Shown: positions 1 through 7,853, counted from the first letter of the stretch. The stretch is 43,809 bases of DNA from Parasutterella muris (GCF_943193095.1 NZ_CALPCV010000021.1:1-43809); one strand, 5' to 3'. The notes: generated by a model not told the origin, from the sequence alone. Numbers and translations: made by a program.

Positions 1-2
1 TG

Positions 3-242
3 AGAAAATACAGTGAGGAGTGCAAAAAGAATAATAGTCTGCCGATGGTGTATGACAGTGACTGCAGAGTTCTGGACACTTTGAACAATGTAATGCAGAC
101 CAGATTCTGCGGAGGTTACTATTTCGGTGAAATCGCAGGGAAAAGGCGGATGTTATTTGAAGCCCTTGGAGTTCCGGTTCCTGATGCAGAGCCCGAAAAG
201 GCCCAAGTCTACGAAGACGACGAAGAAGAGACAGACTTCTAA
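3..242 (+). CDS. C-terminal part of an unknown protein (5' end outside window)
   Basis: An open frame enters from the left edge and stops at 242, so only the last 79 residues are visible. An internal ATG lies at 45, but the frame is open upstream of it and I see no convincing ribosome binding site, so 45 is probably not the real start. The visible part has several cysteines, a Gly-Gly-Tyr-Tyr stretch, a basic GKRR patch and a strongly acidic tail (EDDEEETDF). I do not recognise the family. A stem-loop about 26 bases after the stop may end the transcript. Confidence 0.5.
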   Translation, partial: RKYSEECKKNNSLPMVYDSDCRVLDTLNNVMQTRFCGGYYFGEIAGKRRMLFEALGVPVPDAEPEKAQVYEDDEEETDF

Positions 243-267
243 AGAAGATGCCTTCGGATTAAGAGCT

Positions 268-286
268 GAGCCTCTGCTAGAGGCTC
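268..286 (+). terminator. Stem-loop after the partial gene, possible weak terminator
   Basis: GAGCCTC pairs with GAGGCTC across a five-base loop. No T-run follows, so it may be a 3'-end stabilising hairpin rather than a true intrinsic terminator. Confidence 0.3.
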
Positions 287-386
287 TAGATTCTGCAATA
301 TTTCAGCCCGATTTTTGTAATCTAGGAGCGGGAATTCAGGTCCGGACTGCCCCGCTCTGCTTGGCGATTAAACCGAAAATGGAAAA

Positions 387-404
387 GCCCGGATAAATCC
401 GGGC
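387..404 (-). terminator. Intrinsic terminator of the first tRNA-Asp
   Basis: GCCCGGAT and ATCCGGGC form a perfect 8-bp stem with a two-base spacer. On the minus strand it is followed by TTTT, just downstream of the tRNA-Asp 3' end. Confidence 0.75.
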
Positions 405-414
405 TCAGGAATTT

Positions 415-491
415 TGGCGGAGTGGACGGGACTCGAACCCGCGACCCCCGGCGTGACAGGCCGGTATTCTAACCAACTGAACTACCACTCC
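415..491 (-). tRNA. tRNA-Asp (GTC)
   Basis: A 77-base cloverleaf on the minus strand, with acceptor arm GGAGTGG/CCACTCC, anticodon loop CTGTCAC (anticodon GTC), a GGTTCGAGTCC T-arm and an encoded CCA. It is identical over all 77 bases to the copy at 2013-2089, and differs from the copy at 26055 only by one covarying anticodon-stem pair. A hairpin terminator follows at 387-404. Confidence 0.95.
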
Positions 492-627
492 ATTTGTCTT
501 CTCAACGACTCACGTCATCGAGAAAACGAGATTCTACCTTATCGAAAAATTTTCGCAACTTGAAGACGAAAAGCACTTGTAAAATTTTATTTCTTTAGTT
601 TCAAAATTCCTGTTACCGCCCTATTCG

Positions 628-1890
628 TTATGCATTCGGAAGCCAGGAATCTCTCTGACGCGTATGCCTCGGCGCCATTCTCTGGATCGCTTTAATGCGG
701 CAGAGTTCGTCCGGATGAGAGATATAAAAAATTCTATACAGCGGATCGGCCGCAATTGACCCGGCCTTATCGGCAAACGCTTTGACTATCGCGCTGATCA
801 TAGAGTTCCAATCCAAAAGCTTGACGGAAAAACGCTCCGCATTCTCTTCCACACTCCGCATGAAGAGATTCTTGATCGGAATCAGCGGAAACATGAAGAC
901 AAATACTGCCATGCTGTATAAGACAAACGCTTCTCCATGTCCGATTACTTCAGACGGATTTACGCCGAGCCCCTGATAGAACCAGGGCTGCTGCACCGCA
1001 AGCTCAAGAAAGATGAAAAAGAAGAAGGAAAGGAACATAAAGATCACTGAAGCTTTGACGGCAGAGCAGTACTTGGTTCGGCCTATCTCAATAGCAATCA
1101 GCGCCTCTGTCTCTAAAGGAGTCAGCTGATCAATCAGCCGTGACTCGAGAATAATTTTTCGTGCGCTGCCTAAACCCACAATCCGCACGGGACGCGAAGC
1201 GGCAGAGCGGTCCGAAAGAAAAACACTGCCGGAAAAAAATCCGGCTTTAGTGAGAAATTCATTAAGACGATCCTTCAGCGGACTCTCCGGCATTGGCCTG
1301 CCTCTAAAAGCAAGCACTTCATAAAGCCAAACGGAAGCCGGTACTAGAAACGCAGATATCAGCCACGACCAAAACCACCAGCCCATCATTTCTGAGTCCC
1401 ACAGCGCAAATGTCACTATTAATAAAATAAGTCCGCTCACTAAACCAATTAGGAGCGCAAGCGGCCGATTACTCAGGGCCGAGAAATACAGCCCTCCGGT
1501 TCCGCTTTGCGAAGAAACCGCAAACAGAGCGTCCACAATCAGAAAGAGCGCAGCCGCTTCGAGCACAACCGCTGTCTGAGCAAAAACGCCGTCACCGAAA
1601 AATTCTGCCGTCACCGAGGCCTGCCATGGCAAAAGACCGCAGAACGAAAGAATAAAGACAAGAAGCAGAAACACGATATGCCTGATTTCATAAAGCTGAT
1701 CAATCCGCAGACATTTATCCGCAGCCGATTGGTGCGCCTCAATGGAAACCTGACCGGCAAAAACGTGAGGCACCCGCCCTCTCTCCTGATTAATGAGCCG
1801 GACTTGTCTTAAATAAAGAAAAACACTCAAGACGATATTTCCAAGAAGGAAGATCAGGTAAATCGTCTCGAAGGTAAGACCACTGTTCAT
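628..1890 (-). CDS. Ste24/M48-like integral membrane protein lacking the HEXXH zinc site (probable pseudo-protease)
   Basis: 420 residues with several hydrophobic segments in the N-terminal half and two more after the catalytic region, the architecture of Ste24-type CAAX prenyl proteases (M48). Landmarks align with that family: a GLGxxRKIIL stretch like the GLGxxRRIVL region before the active site, then the helix ending TEALIAIEIGRTKY (core residues 267-271), then RSVEENAERFS and a C-terminal SHPDELCRIKAI like the family's SHPPxxERI. The HEXXH motif reads I-E-I-G-R: both zinc-binding histidines are replaced while the glutamate remains. A proteolytic role is therefore unlikely; a membrane binding or regulatory role is an inference. 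The gene stands alone between two identical tRNA-Asp genes. Confidence 0.7.
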   Translation of the reverse strand: MNSGLTFETIYLIFLLGNIVLSVFLYLRQVRLINQERGRVPHVFAGQVSIEAHQSAADKCLRIDQLYEIRHIVFLLLVFILSFCGLLPWQASVTAEFFGDGVFAQTAVVLEAAALFLIVDALFAVSSQSGTGGLYFSALSNRPLALLIGLVSGLILLIVTFALWDSEMMGWWFWSWLISAFLVPASVWLYEVLAFRGRPMPESPLKDRLNEFLTKAGFFSGSVFLSDRSAASRPVRIVGLGSARKIILESRLIDQLTPLETEALIAIEIGRTKYCSAVKASVIFMFLSFFFFIFLELAVQQPWFYQGLGVNPSEVIGHGEAFVLYSMAVFVFMFPLIPIKNLFMRSVEENAERFSVKLLDWNSMISAIVKAFADKAGSIAADPLYRIFYISHPDELCRIKAIQRMAPRHTRQRDSWLPNA

Positions 1891-1986
1891 TTTGACTTCC
1901 TTGAATTACTACGATTACTGAAGTCAGAAGATAGTCTTGTAAGGCGGGATCGGGCGACTTATTCACCCATTAGGAGCAATGAAAAA

Positions 1987-2002
1987 GCCCGGAAAACCGG
2001 GC
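1987..2002 (-). terminator. Intrinsic terminator of the second tRNA-Asp
   Basis: GCCCGG/CCGGGC stem with an AAAA loop (TTTT on the minus strand), followed on the minus strand by five Ts. It lies 10 bases after the tRNA end. Confidence 0.75.
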
Positions 2003-2012
2003 TCTTGAATTC

Positions 2013-2089
2013 TGGCGGAGTGGACGGGACTCGAACCCGCGACCCCCGGCGTGACAGGCCGGTATTCTAACCAACTGAACTACCACTCC
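2013..2089 (-). tRNA. tRNA-Asp (GTC), second copy
   Basis: A 77-base cloverleaf with anticodon GTC and encoded CCA, identical to the copy at 415-491 and in the same orientation. The two copies flank the Ste24-like gene as direct repeats. Confidence 0.95.
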
Positions 2090-2350
2090 TCGCTCTAACT
2101 CTCGTTTCGAGGTGAAGCGAATTTTACAGAGATTCAAAAATCGTGCAAGTCGAAATACCCTTTTTTGAGACCCTCTGAAAGCCAAAAGCTTTTAACTTAT
2201 TGAGTCATCGCTACTTTAATTCGGGTAAAAAAATGTAAACGCCGTGTCAGCAAAACGATTTCTTTGCCGAACAAATGAATTGCCTGAGAATTATTCGGGA
2301 TTACCCTTTGTAGAGTGTTGAAATACCAAGAGTAGGAATACAATCAACCT
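2090..2350. other. Intergenic stretch, no gene seen
   Basis: AT-rich spacer between the minus-strand tRNA-Asp (whose promoter must lie in its left part) and the DASS transporter promoter. I see no coding frame with a ribosome binding site and no strong hairpin. Confidence 0.5.
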
Positions 2351-2390
2351 TGTTACGATTTGTTAATAAACCTTAACAAATGTAATAACA
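2351..2390 (+). promoter_or_regulatory. Promoter with overlapping palindromic operator, upstream of the DASS transporter
   Basis: A -35 TTGTTA (2360-2365), a 17-base spacer and a -10 TAATAA (2383-2388) place the start of transcription near 2395, about 30 bases before the ATG. Over the -35 and spacer lies a perfect inverted repeat, TTTGTTAA (2359-2366) and TTAACAAA (2373-2380), with outer TGTTA/TAACA half-repeats at 2351 and 2386. This geometry suits a dimeric regulator that blocks RNA polymerase. The regulator is not identifiable from the window. Confidence 0.5.
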
Positions 2391-2425
2391 CTAAATCCTT
2401 ATAACAACCCACAGGTAGATACAAA

Positions 2426-3835
2426 ATGAGCAAATCCCTAAGAAGCTGGATCATCGTTTTGGCCATCGGCTTTGTGATTTGGTTTATACCGACTCCTCAA
2501 GGCCTAACGCCTAACGCATGGCATCTGTTCGCGGTCTTTGCGGCCACTATCGCCGGCTTTATTCTTCAGCCGATTTCAATGGGTGCCGTCGCTTTCATCG
2601 CATTAACTTTCTGCGCGATCACCGGCGTCCTCAAAACCGGTCAGGCCCTGATGGGCTTCGGCAACGGCACAATTTGGCTGATCGTCTGCGCCTTCTTCCT
2701 CTCCCGAGCCTTTATTAAAACCGGCTTTGGCAGAAGAATCGCGTTCCTGATCATCAAATACATCGGCCGTTCTTCCCTCTCTCTCGGCTACTCGATCGCG
2801 CTCTCCGAGCTGATCGTTTCTCCGGCGATGCCTTCGGCAACCGCACGAGGAGGCGGCGTTTTCTATCCGATCGTTCAGTCTCTTGCCAGCGCGTTCGGTT
2901 CCGAACCCGGACCCACAGCCGGCAAGATCGGTAAATACCTGATGCAGGTCGGTTATCACACTGACGCGGTCACCTGCATGATGTTCCTGACATCCATGGC
3001 CGGAAACCCGCTCTGCGTCGGCTTAGCCGCGTCTGCTGTCGGTGTTGAAATCACCTGGATGGGCTGGGCCATCGCTGCTATCGTCCCGGGTCTGATCTCC
3101 CTGTTCCTCGTCCCGCTTCTGATGCTCAAGCTTTCTCCTCCTGAAATCAAGGCAATCCCCGGTGCGCACGACCTCGCTGTCAGCGAACTGCAGAAGATGG
3201 GCCCGATGAACCTTCAGGAAAAAGTACTTGCCTTCGTCTTCGTCATGTGTCTCATCCTCTGGGCAACCGGAAGCTGGACAAAACTCGGCGCGACACCGGT
3301 CGCCATGCTTGCCGTCGCAATCATGCTGATCTGCAAAGTGCTTGACTGGAAAGACATCCTCTCCGAAAAAGGCGCTTGGGATGCTATGTTCTGGATGGGA
3401 GGCCTCGTCGCTCTGGCAACCGCCTTGGCAAAATCTGGCTTTATCGCCTGGCTCGCCAAGATGATCGGCGGCGCAATCGCTGCCGCCAACCTCGGCTGGA
3501 TCACATCCTTCGTGGTCATCTCGCTGATTTACATCTACTCGCACTACTGCTTCGCTTCCGTTACAGCGCGTATTTCCGCGATGTACGCTGCATTCGTTGC
3601 AGTTGCGGCCGCCTGCGGCGTTCCGGCTCTCCTGGTCGCGCTCACCTTCGGCTGCTTTGCCAACCTCCCAATCTCTCTGACCCACTACGGTAACGGCTGC
3701 GGCCCGGTCTACTTCGGCGCCGGCTACGTTTCTCAGGGTGAATGGTGGAGAAACGGCTTTATCATCACAACGGTTAACGTGGTGATTTGGCTCACCGTCG
3801 GTATGGCTTGGTGGAAGATCATCGGTCTGTACTAA
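2426..3835 (+). CDS. DASS (SLC13-type) sodium-coupled anion/dicarboxylate transporter
   Basis: 469 residues, almost entirely hydrophobic helices, close to the usual length of the CitT/TtdT/SodiT1 branch. The signature after the first helical block, SPAMPSATARGGGVFYPI, matches the family's PSNTARSGG-like substrate and sodium loop, and the repeat-related loop LPISLTHYGNGCGPVYFG near the C-terminus is also typical. Expected function is uptake or exchange of di- or tricarboxylates such as malate, succinate, citrate or tartrate at the inner membrane; the exact substrate cannot be read. It starts at an ATG with AGGTAG upstream, is monocistronic, and ends in a strong terminator. Confidence 0.88.
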   Translation: MSKSLRSWIIVLAIGFVIWFIPTPQGLTPNAWHLFAVFAATIAGFILQPISMGAVAFIALTFCAITGVLKTGQALMGFGNGTIWLIVCAFFLSRAFIKTGFGRRIAFLIIKYIGRSSLSLGYSIALSELIVSPAMPSATARGGGVFYPIVQSLASAFGSEPGPTAGKIGKYLMQVGYHTDAVTCMMFLTSMAGNPLCVGLAASAVGVEITWMGWAIAAIVPGLISLFLVPLLMLKLSPPEIKAIPGAHDLAVSELQKMGPMNLQEKVLAFVFVMCLILWATGSWTKLGATPVAMLAVAIMLICKVLDWKDILSEKGAWDAMFWMGGLVALATALAKSGFIAWLAKMIGGAIAAANLGWITSFVVISLIYIYSHYCFASVTARISAMYAAFVAVAAACGVPALLVALTFGCFANLPISLTHYGNGCGPVYFGAGYVSQGEWWRNGFIITTVNVVIWLTVGMAWWKIIGLY

Positions 3836-3862
3836 TCGGCTTGGCAATGTAAGTCTCTGATC

Positions 3863-3886
3863 AAAGGGCGTCCTCGGACGCCCTTT
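3863..3886 (+). terminator. Intrinsic terminator of the DASS transporter
   Basis: An 11-bp perfect stem, AAAGGGCGTCC / GGACGCCCTTT, with a two-base TC spacer between the arms, followed by CCTTTATTT. Confidence 0.85.
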
Positions 3887-3906
3887 CCTTTATTTGCGAA
3901 AGTACT

Positions 3907-3936
3907 CATTGGAAATTCCAATGATACGTATATACT
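3907..3936 (+). promoter_or_regulatory. Promoter with 17-bp palindrome over the -35 region, upstream of the lipoprotein gene
   Basis: CATTGGAAATTCCAATG (3907-3923) is a perfect palindrome with one central base. It contains a -35-like TTGGAA (3909-3914), 16 bases before a good -10 TATACT (3931-3936). Transcription would begin near 3942, about 33 bases before the ATG at 3975. A repressor site is a reasonable inference. Confidence 0.5.
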
Positions 3937-3974
3937 AGAGCCTCTCATCCACAACGAGTCGACGAGAAATAACT

Positions 3975-4760
3975 ATGAGAAAGCTTGCCGCCGCTGCCGT
4001 CTGCTGCCTGATGCTTCAGGGCTGCTCTCTACTCGGACTGGCTTCGACCGGAATCTCTGTCGCCACCCCGAAACACGGCTGGTTTGACGTCAATTCTCAG
4101 CTAACCGAACCCGATCAAATCAAAAGGCCGGAAGTTCCGCTTAACCTCTCACTTAAAACCCGTATCATCATTCAGGGACTCGATCTCGATTCCGCGGGGG
4201 TTTTAGAAAACTCCGTCGAATGGCTCTATCGGGAAGATTTAAATAAACTGCTGTCAAAACTCTTTGAATCCTCAGGGTTGGCCGTAATCAATGACAGAGG
4301 GCTCGACGGCACCGTCTTTGTAGAAATTTCCGATTCCGCGGAAGACCCGGGAACCCGCTACATTCCAATCCTTCCGACACTGCGCTGGACGGAGCGCAAG
4401 GTCGGAAAGATGAGAATCACATTTATCAATTCCTCGGATAAAAAAGTGACTTCCGGCATTCAGGAGGAAAGCGTCTTTGTCCAAAGCGGCGTGATTGCCG
4501 ACGAACCCAACGCCCCCTACAAACAAAAGTCGTTTGAAATCTCACGGGCCGCCTACACCTTCCAGGGTGAATTTGTTGGTCTCGATAAGCTTGATGAACA
4601 GCTCTTTTACCGGTGCATTAAAGTTATTCAGGATAAGATTTCGCTTGATAAGTTCTTTGCCGAGCCGGACAATGTACCCAATGAGAGTCAGGCGCCCGAT
4701 CCGAAGGGCGGGTGGTACAATAATTTGGGTGGAGAGGTAGCTGAAGGCGTCACGCAATAG
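3975..4760 (+). CDS. Predicted outer-membrane or periplasmic lipoprotein, unknown family
   Basis: 261 residues. The N-terminus MRKLAAAAVCCLMLQGC is a lipoprotein signal peptide with lipobox L-Q-G-C, so the mature protein should be lipidated at Cys17. The rest is soluble, mixed alpha/beta in character, and ends in a low-complexity tail rich in Gly, Pro and Asp. I do not recognise a domain. It is followed after about 70 bases by an exported DUF945-like protein on the same strand, so the two may share a transcript from the palindromic promoter. The start is preceded by only a weak purine stretch (GACGAGAAATA). Confidence 0.65.
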   Translation: MRKLAAAAVCCLMLQGCSLLGLASTGISVATPKHGWFDVNSQLTEPDQIKRPEVPLNLSLKTRIIIQGLDLDSAGVLENSVEWLYREDLNKLLSKLFESSGLAVINDRGLDGTVFVEISDSAEDPGTRYIPILPTLRWTERKVGKMRITFINSSDKKVTSGIQEESVFVQSGVIADEPNAPYKQKSFEISRAAYTFQGEFVGLDKLDEQLFYRCIKVIQDKISLDKFFAEPDNVPNESQAPDPKGGWYNNLGGEVAEGVTQ

Positions 4761-4830
4761 CGGTTCATCAAAAGCCGCCGTGTCATGGACGCTCAGTCTG
4801 CCGCGTTTTTTTATATCTGCTCCGGAAGTT

Positions 4831-6048
4831 ATGAACACCGCTCAAAAAATCGGTACCGGCGTCGTCGCCGCTACCCTAGTCTGCTCTGCAGCATACGGAT
4901 TTCTTATCCATACCCAGGCTTCGCACTTTGATCAATTCGCTGAAAATCCTTCTCGCTACCTCGGCGAGAACTTTAAAGATGTCTCAGTTGAGATCTCGAA
5001 TTCTTCGATCTTCGGCCGCGAATTCATCTTAAATAAGGGTGATGTGCATTTTGGCGGCAGCGTTAGTTTCGGTCTTAAGCCGCACGCGAATATGAAGATG
5101 CTTGCGACAAGCTCTCGGCCGCTTTTTAACGAAGCAATCAAGAGCGCCGATCCGACGCTCACTGTCGATTTAAATTATCGTTTCATCCCTAAAGTGCTGG
5201 AATTTGCGTCCAAACCTTTCTCGGCCAGAGACGAATCTGCAGGCACCGCGCTTGAGATCGGTAAAGTCAGTCTAAAAGCTTTGCCGGATATGGCCAGCAG
5301 TTCTGATGGAAATCTAAAATTCAATTCTGCCAATGCGGTCTTTGATATTCAAAATTTCGCGCTGCGTCTCTCGCCGACAGAGGTGATTCAGTCCGGCTCA
5401 ATCACAGGCAGGCTGACTTCTCAAGGTTCCGAATCTTCAAATTTCTCAGCTGCTCTCAACGGGCTCTCTACGGTTAACGGAAAAGACACAATCAAGATTG
5501 AATCTGTCTCTTTTGACATTGCACTCACTAAAAAGCCTTCAGAAATTACGCAGATCTCTAAAATTGATCTGCAGAATCTGTCCGCACGCATCAGCGGTTT
5601 GAAATCCACAATTGAAAGCGCTAATCCTCAGATTGAGACTCATATTCCCAATGATCCGGAAATGTACGATGCGGTCACGAATCTACTTATAGGAGATGAA
5701 GCCGCAGTTTCAAGAGATGCGCTTGAACGTTTAGGTAATTCGTTCCTCAGCGGCGACGTCTGGCTGAAGCTGAATCCAACCGTCATAAAGACTAAGGCAT
5801 ACCAACTGAATATGTCGGGTGATCTGCGCTGGCTTCCGGATAAACCGCAGTTTGCGTCTTTGAATCTGAACCTCTTGGGCAAAGAGCCTCAGATCGGCGC
5901 GCTCGTTCAGATGTTTGTGCCGAGAAAGGCTTATACGCGTGTTGATAAGGACAAATTTGAGGCCCAGATCGTCGCCAATAAATCGCCGGATAAGATAACC
6001 GTGCTCTCAAACGGCATGCAAATCTACACCGCGCACAATCCTTTCTAA
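4831..6048 (+). CDS. Exported protein, possibly DUF945/YdgA-like
   Basis: 405 residues from the ATG at 4831, chosen because GGAAG sits six bases upstream and the protein then begins MNTAQKIGTGVVAATLVC, a signal anchor or signal peptide. An in-frame ATG at 4780 would add 17 unhelpful residues before it. The long beta-rich body and C-terminal PRKAYTRVDKDKFEAQI region are reminiscent of DUF945 (YdgA) periplasmic proteins, but the match is by eye and weak. No catalytic motif is visible. It is probably cotranscribed with the upstream lipoprotein and ends at a bidirectional terminator shared with the convergent M20 hydrolase. Confidence 0.6.
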   Translation: MNTAQKIGTGVVAATLVCSAAYGFLIHTQASHFDQFAENPSRYLGENFKDVSVEISNSSIFGREFILNKGDVHFGGSVSFGLKPHANMKMLATSSRPLFNEAIKSADPTLTVDLNYRFIPKVLEFASKPFSARDESAGTALEIGKVSLKALPDMASSSDGNLKFNSANAVFDIQNFALRLSPTEVIQSGSITGRLTSQGSESSNFSAALNGLSTVNGKDTIKIESVSFDIALTKKPSEITQISKIDLQNLSARISGLKSTIESANPQIETHIPNDPEMYDAVTNLLIGDEAAVSRDALERLGNSFLSGDVWLKLNPTVIKTKAYQLNMSGDLRWLPDKPQFASLNLNLLGKEPQIGALVQMFVPRKAYTRVDKDKFEAQIVANKSPDKITVLSNGMQIYTAHNPF

Positions 6049-6055
6049 ATTCTGA

Positions 6056-6080
6056 AATCGGCTGCCCAAGGCAGCCGATT
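6056..6080. terminator. Bidirectional terminator between convergent genes
   Basis: AATCGGCTGCC pairs with GGCAGCCGATT across a three-base loop. T-rich sequence follows on the plus strand (CTTTAT) and the stem itself supplies Ts on the minus strand. It lies between the stop codons at 6048 and 6091. Confidence 0.8.
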
Positions 6081-6090
6081 CTTTATCTCG

Positions 6091-7401
6091 CTAGAGACTG
6101 TCCTGCCACTCCGCGGCGGGAGATGCCGTGTAAACAGGCAGCAGAGGCGCGGCTCCTCCGTCAATACCGATCAGTGTCAGCGCGGTCAGCAGGCAAAGCT
6201 GAGGACCTTCATAGGAACGAACCGGCTCATACCATTCGGAAAGCGAGTGGTTGAACCCTTCCCGGCCGCCTGCGCCAAGTGTTGTTGAGGGAATTCCGAT
6301 AGACATTGGCACATTTTGATCGGTTGAAGCGCTCATATAGGCGGTCATTTCGATTCCAAGCGCCTCCTGAGCGGCGCGAGCGGCCTGAAGCACAGGGCTC
6401 GTGGGCTTTTGACTGCCGGCAGGACGATAACCGATAGGCGTCACTTTGCACGTAATCTGCAGGGAAGGATCCGTGACTTTCCAGCGCGCGTTTTCCAATT
6501 GTGCGCCGAGTTCAAAGAGCGGCAGCGCCTCCTTAACCAAACGATCGAGCACCTGAGCGTCTTCGCTTCTCAAATCCACCTCGCATTCAGCATGCTCGGC
6601 GATTGCGTTAACGGAAGATCCGCCTTTCATTGTGGCAAGCGCAAAAGTGGTTCTCGGCTCCTGCGGCACCTCCAGATCCGAAAGCATCGTCCCTGCCCGA
6701 CAAAGCGCCTGTGTCGCGCTCGGATACTGACCGAAATTCAGGAAGCTGTGACCGCCAGGACCGGTGTATTCAATCTTATAGCGTTTAGATCCGGTGGATC
6801 CGTAAAGGATTCGTCCGGGATCAGCCCCGTCAATGACCAATACTCCGTCGATATGAATGCCGGAGCTGTAGAAAATACGCTTGACGCCGCGCAGATCGCC
6901 TTCCGCTTCCTGCCCGACCGTTCCGATAAAGAGGATGTCTCCTTTCGTTTGGACACCGGAGTTCACCAGCATACGGATCACCTGCAGCATGCAGGCGAGT
7001 CCTCGGGACGCATCCGAAATACCGGGCGCAAAAAGTTTTCCGCTCTGGCGGCGCACCGAGGTGTTCGTGCCCTCAGGGAAGCTGTTGTCCATATGCGCTG
7101 TCACGGCGCAGACCGGACCGTCAGGCTCAACGCCTTTGAAACGGGCGATAACATTCCCAACAGGATCAATCTCCGCCTCAAGACCGTAGCTTCGAATTTT
7201 CTGCGCGATTAATTCCGCTCTTTTTTGTTCCCGCATCGGAGGCGCGGGAACTTCGCAGATCTCAATCTGCTCCTCAATCGTAAAGATTTCCTGGGAGACG
7301 GCCTGCTCCAGCACTTTCTTTACTTTCGGATCATTAAGAACCGCTTGGACGGCTGCCGCAGATTCAGGAAGAAGCGGAATACGGTCGGTTAAGTGAGACA
7401 T
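6091..7401 (-). CDS. M20-family metallopeptidase/hydrolase with Gln at the general-base position
   Basis: 436 residues with the M20 order of metal ligands: H103-x-D105 in TAHMDNS, D130 in GISDASRG, E165 in GQEAEGDLRG, an aspartate in VLVIDGADPG and the C-terminal histidine in GFNHSLSEW. An M20 dimerisation region follows, with GPGGHSF at its start. Family members carry Glu-Glu at the third site, the first being the general base and the second a zinc ligand; here it is Gln164-Glu165, which may reduce or change activity. The usual substrates are small peptides or N-acylated amino acids; none can be named here. It lies 24 bases downstream of tusA-like on the same strand and probably shares its transcript. 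Confidence 0.82.
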   Translation of the reverse strand: MSHLTDRIPLLPESAAAVQAVLNDPKVKKVLEQAVSQEIFTIEEQIEICEVPAPPMREQKRAELIAQKIRSYGLEAEIDPVGNVIARFKGVEPDGPVCAVTAHMDNSFPEGTNTSVRRQSGKLFAPGISDASRGLACMLQVIRMLVNSGVQTKGDILFIGTVGQEAEGDLRGVKRIFYSSGIHIDGVLVIDGADPGRILYGSTGSKRYKIEYTGPGGHSFLNFGQYPSATQALCRAGTMLSDLEVPQEPRTTFALATMKGGSSVNAIAEHAECEVDLRSEDAQVLDRLVKEALPLFELGAQLENARWKVTDPSLQITCKVTPIGYRPAGSQKPTSPVLQAARAAQEALGIEMTAYMSASTDQNVPMSIGIPSTTLGAGGREGFNHSLSEWYEPVRSYEGPQLCLLTALTLIGIDGGAAPLLPVYTASPAAEWQDSL

Positions 7402-7425
7402 ATGATTTCTCCTCTCTTATGAGAA

Positions 7426-7671
7426 TCAGCTTTCCGATTTTCTCTGCATGAGAATTTCGTAAATCCCGTCGTTTTCACAGGAAGAAAGCATTTTATTTCC
7501 GGTCTGATCGGCAAACTGACTTAGGTCGCGGACCGCATGCGGATCGGTGGCAAGCACAAGCAGCGTCTGCCCCGGCTCCATCTTCGCCAGCGCCTTTTTA
7601 GTTTTCAGCATCGGCATCGGACATTTCAGTCCTTTAACATCAAGCGTTTGATCAAAAGTGTTCTCAGACAC
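7426..7671 (-). CDS. TusA-family sulfur-carrier protein
   Basis: 81 residues. Residues 13-20, KGLKCPMP, contain the CPxP motif of TusA/SirA/YeeD proteins, with Cys17 the persulfide-carrying cysteine, and the length is typical. I chose the GTG at 7671 because GAGGCGG lies at good spacing upstream and the protein then begins MSENTFDQTLD like other family members. An ATG at 7683 has no ribosome binding site. Possible roles are sulfur relay for tRNA thiolation, selenium or molybdenum metabolism, or a partner of sulfur transport; the context does not decide. The leader upstream carries a terminator and a tiny ORF (7786-7970). Confidence 0.85.
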   Translation of the reverse strand: MSENTFDQTLDVKGLKCPMPMLKTKKALAKMEPGQTLLVLATDPHAVRDLSQFADQTGNKMLSSCENDGIYEILMQRKSES

Positions 7672-7787
7672 AATCCGCCTCATTAATTAATGTGTATATG
7701 GAAAATTTTAGCTTTAAACGTCTTCTAAAAGCGATTTGACGGACGCTATATTACTTTTGGGCGGCAGCGGATGTCGGCAATAAGGTC

Positions 7788-7816
7788 AAAAAAAACCTGC
7801 TCAGCTTGTGAGCAGG
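7788..7816 (-). terminator. Strong intrinsic terminator in the leader upstream of tusA-like
   Basis: On the minus strand CCTGCTCA-CAAGC-TGAGCAGG forms an 8-bp perfect stem followed by eight Ts (plus-strand As at 7788-7795). It lies about 115 bases before the tusA-like start, so it either ends a small RNA or acts as an attenuator. Confidence 0.85.
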
Positions 7817-7820
7817 GTTT

Positions 7821-7853
7821 CCAACCAGGATAAACGGTTGTTTTTACACAACC
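7821..7853 (-). promoter_or_regulatory. Competing RNA stems in the leader upstream of tusA-like
   Basis: On the minus-strand RNA, segment 1 GGTTGT (7853-7848) can pair with segment 2 ACAACC (7841-7836). The CAACC of segment 2 can instead pair with segment 3 GGTTG(G) (7826-7821). The strong terminator stem starts four bases after segment 3. The arrangement resembles a translational attenuator, but no experimental or comparative support is available here. Confidence 0.4.

Noticed and set aside
1970..2185. 71-codon frame on the minus strand
   Set aside because: Contains the tRNA-Asp gene and cannot be a protein gene.
3023..3847. 274-codon open frame on the minus strand
   Set aside because: Antisense to the DASS transporter; the product is highly charged with no family signal.
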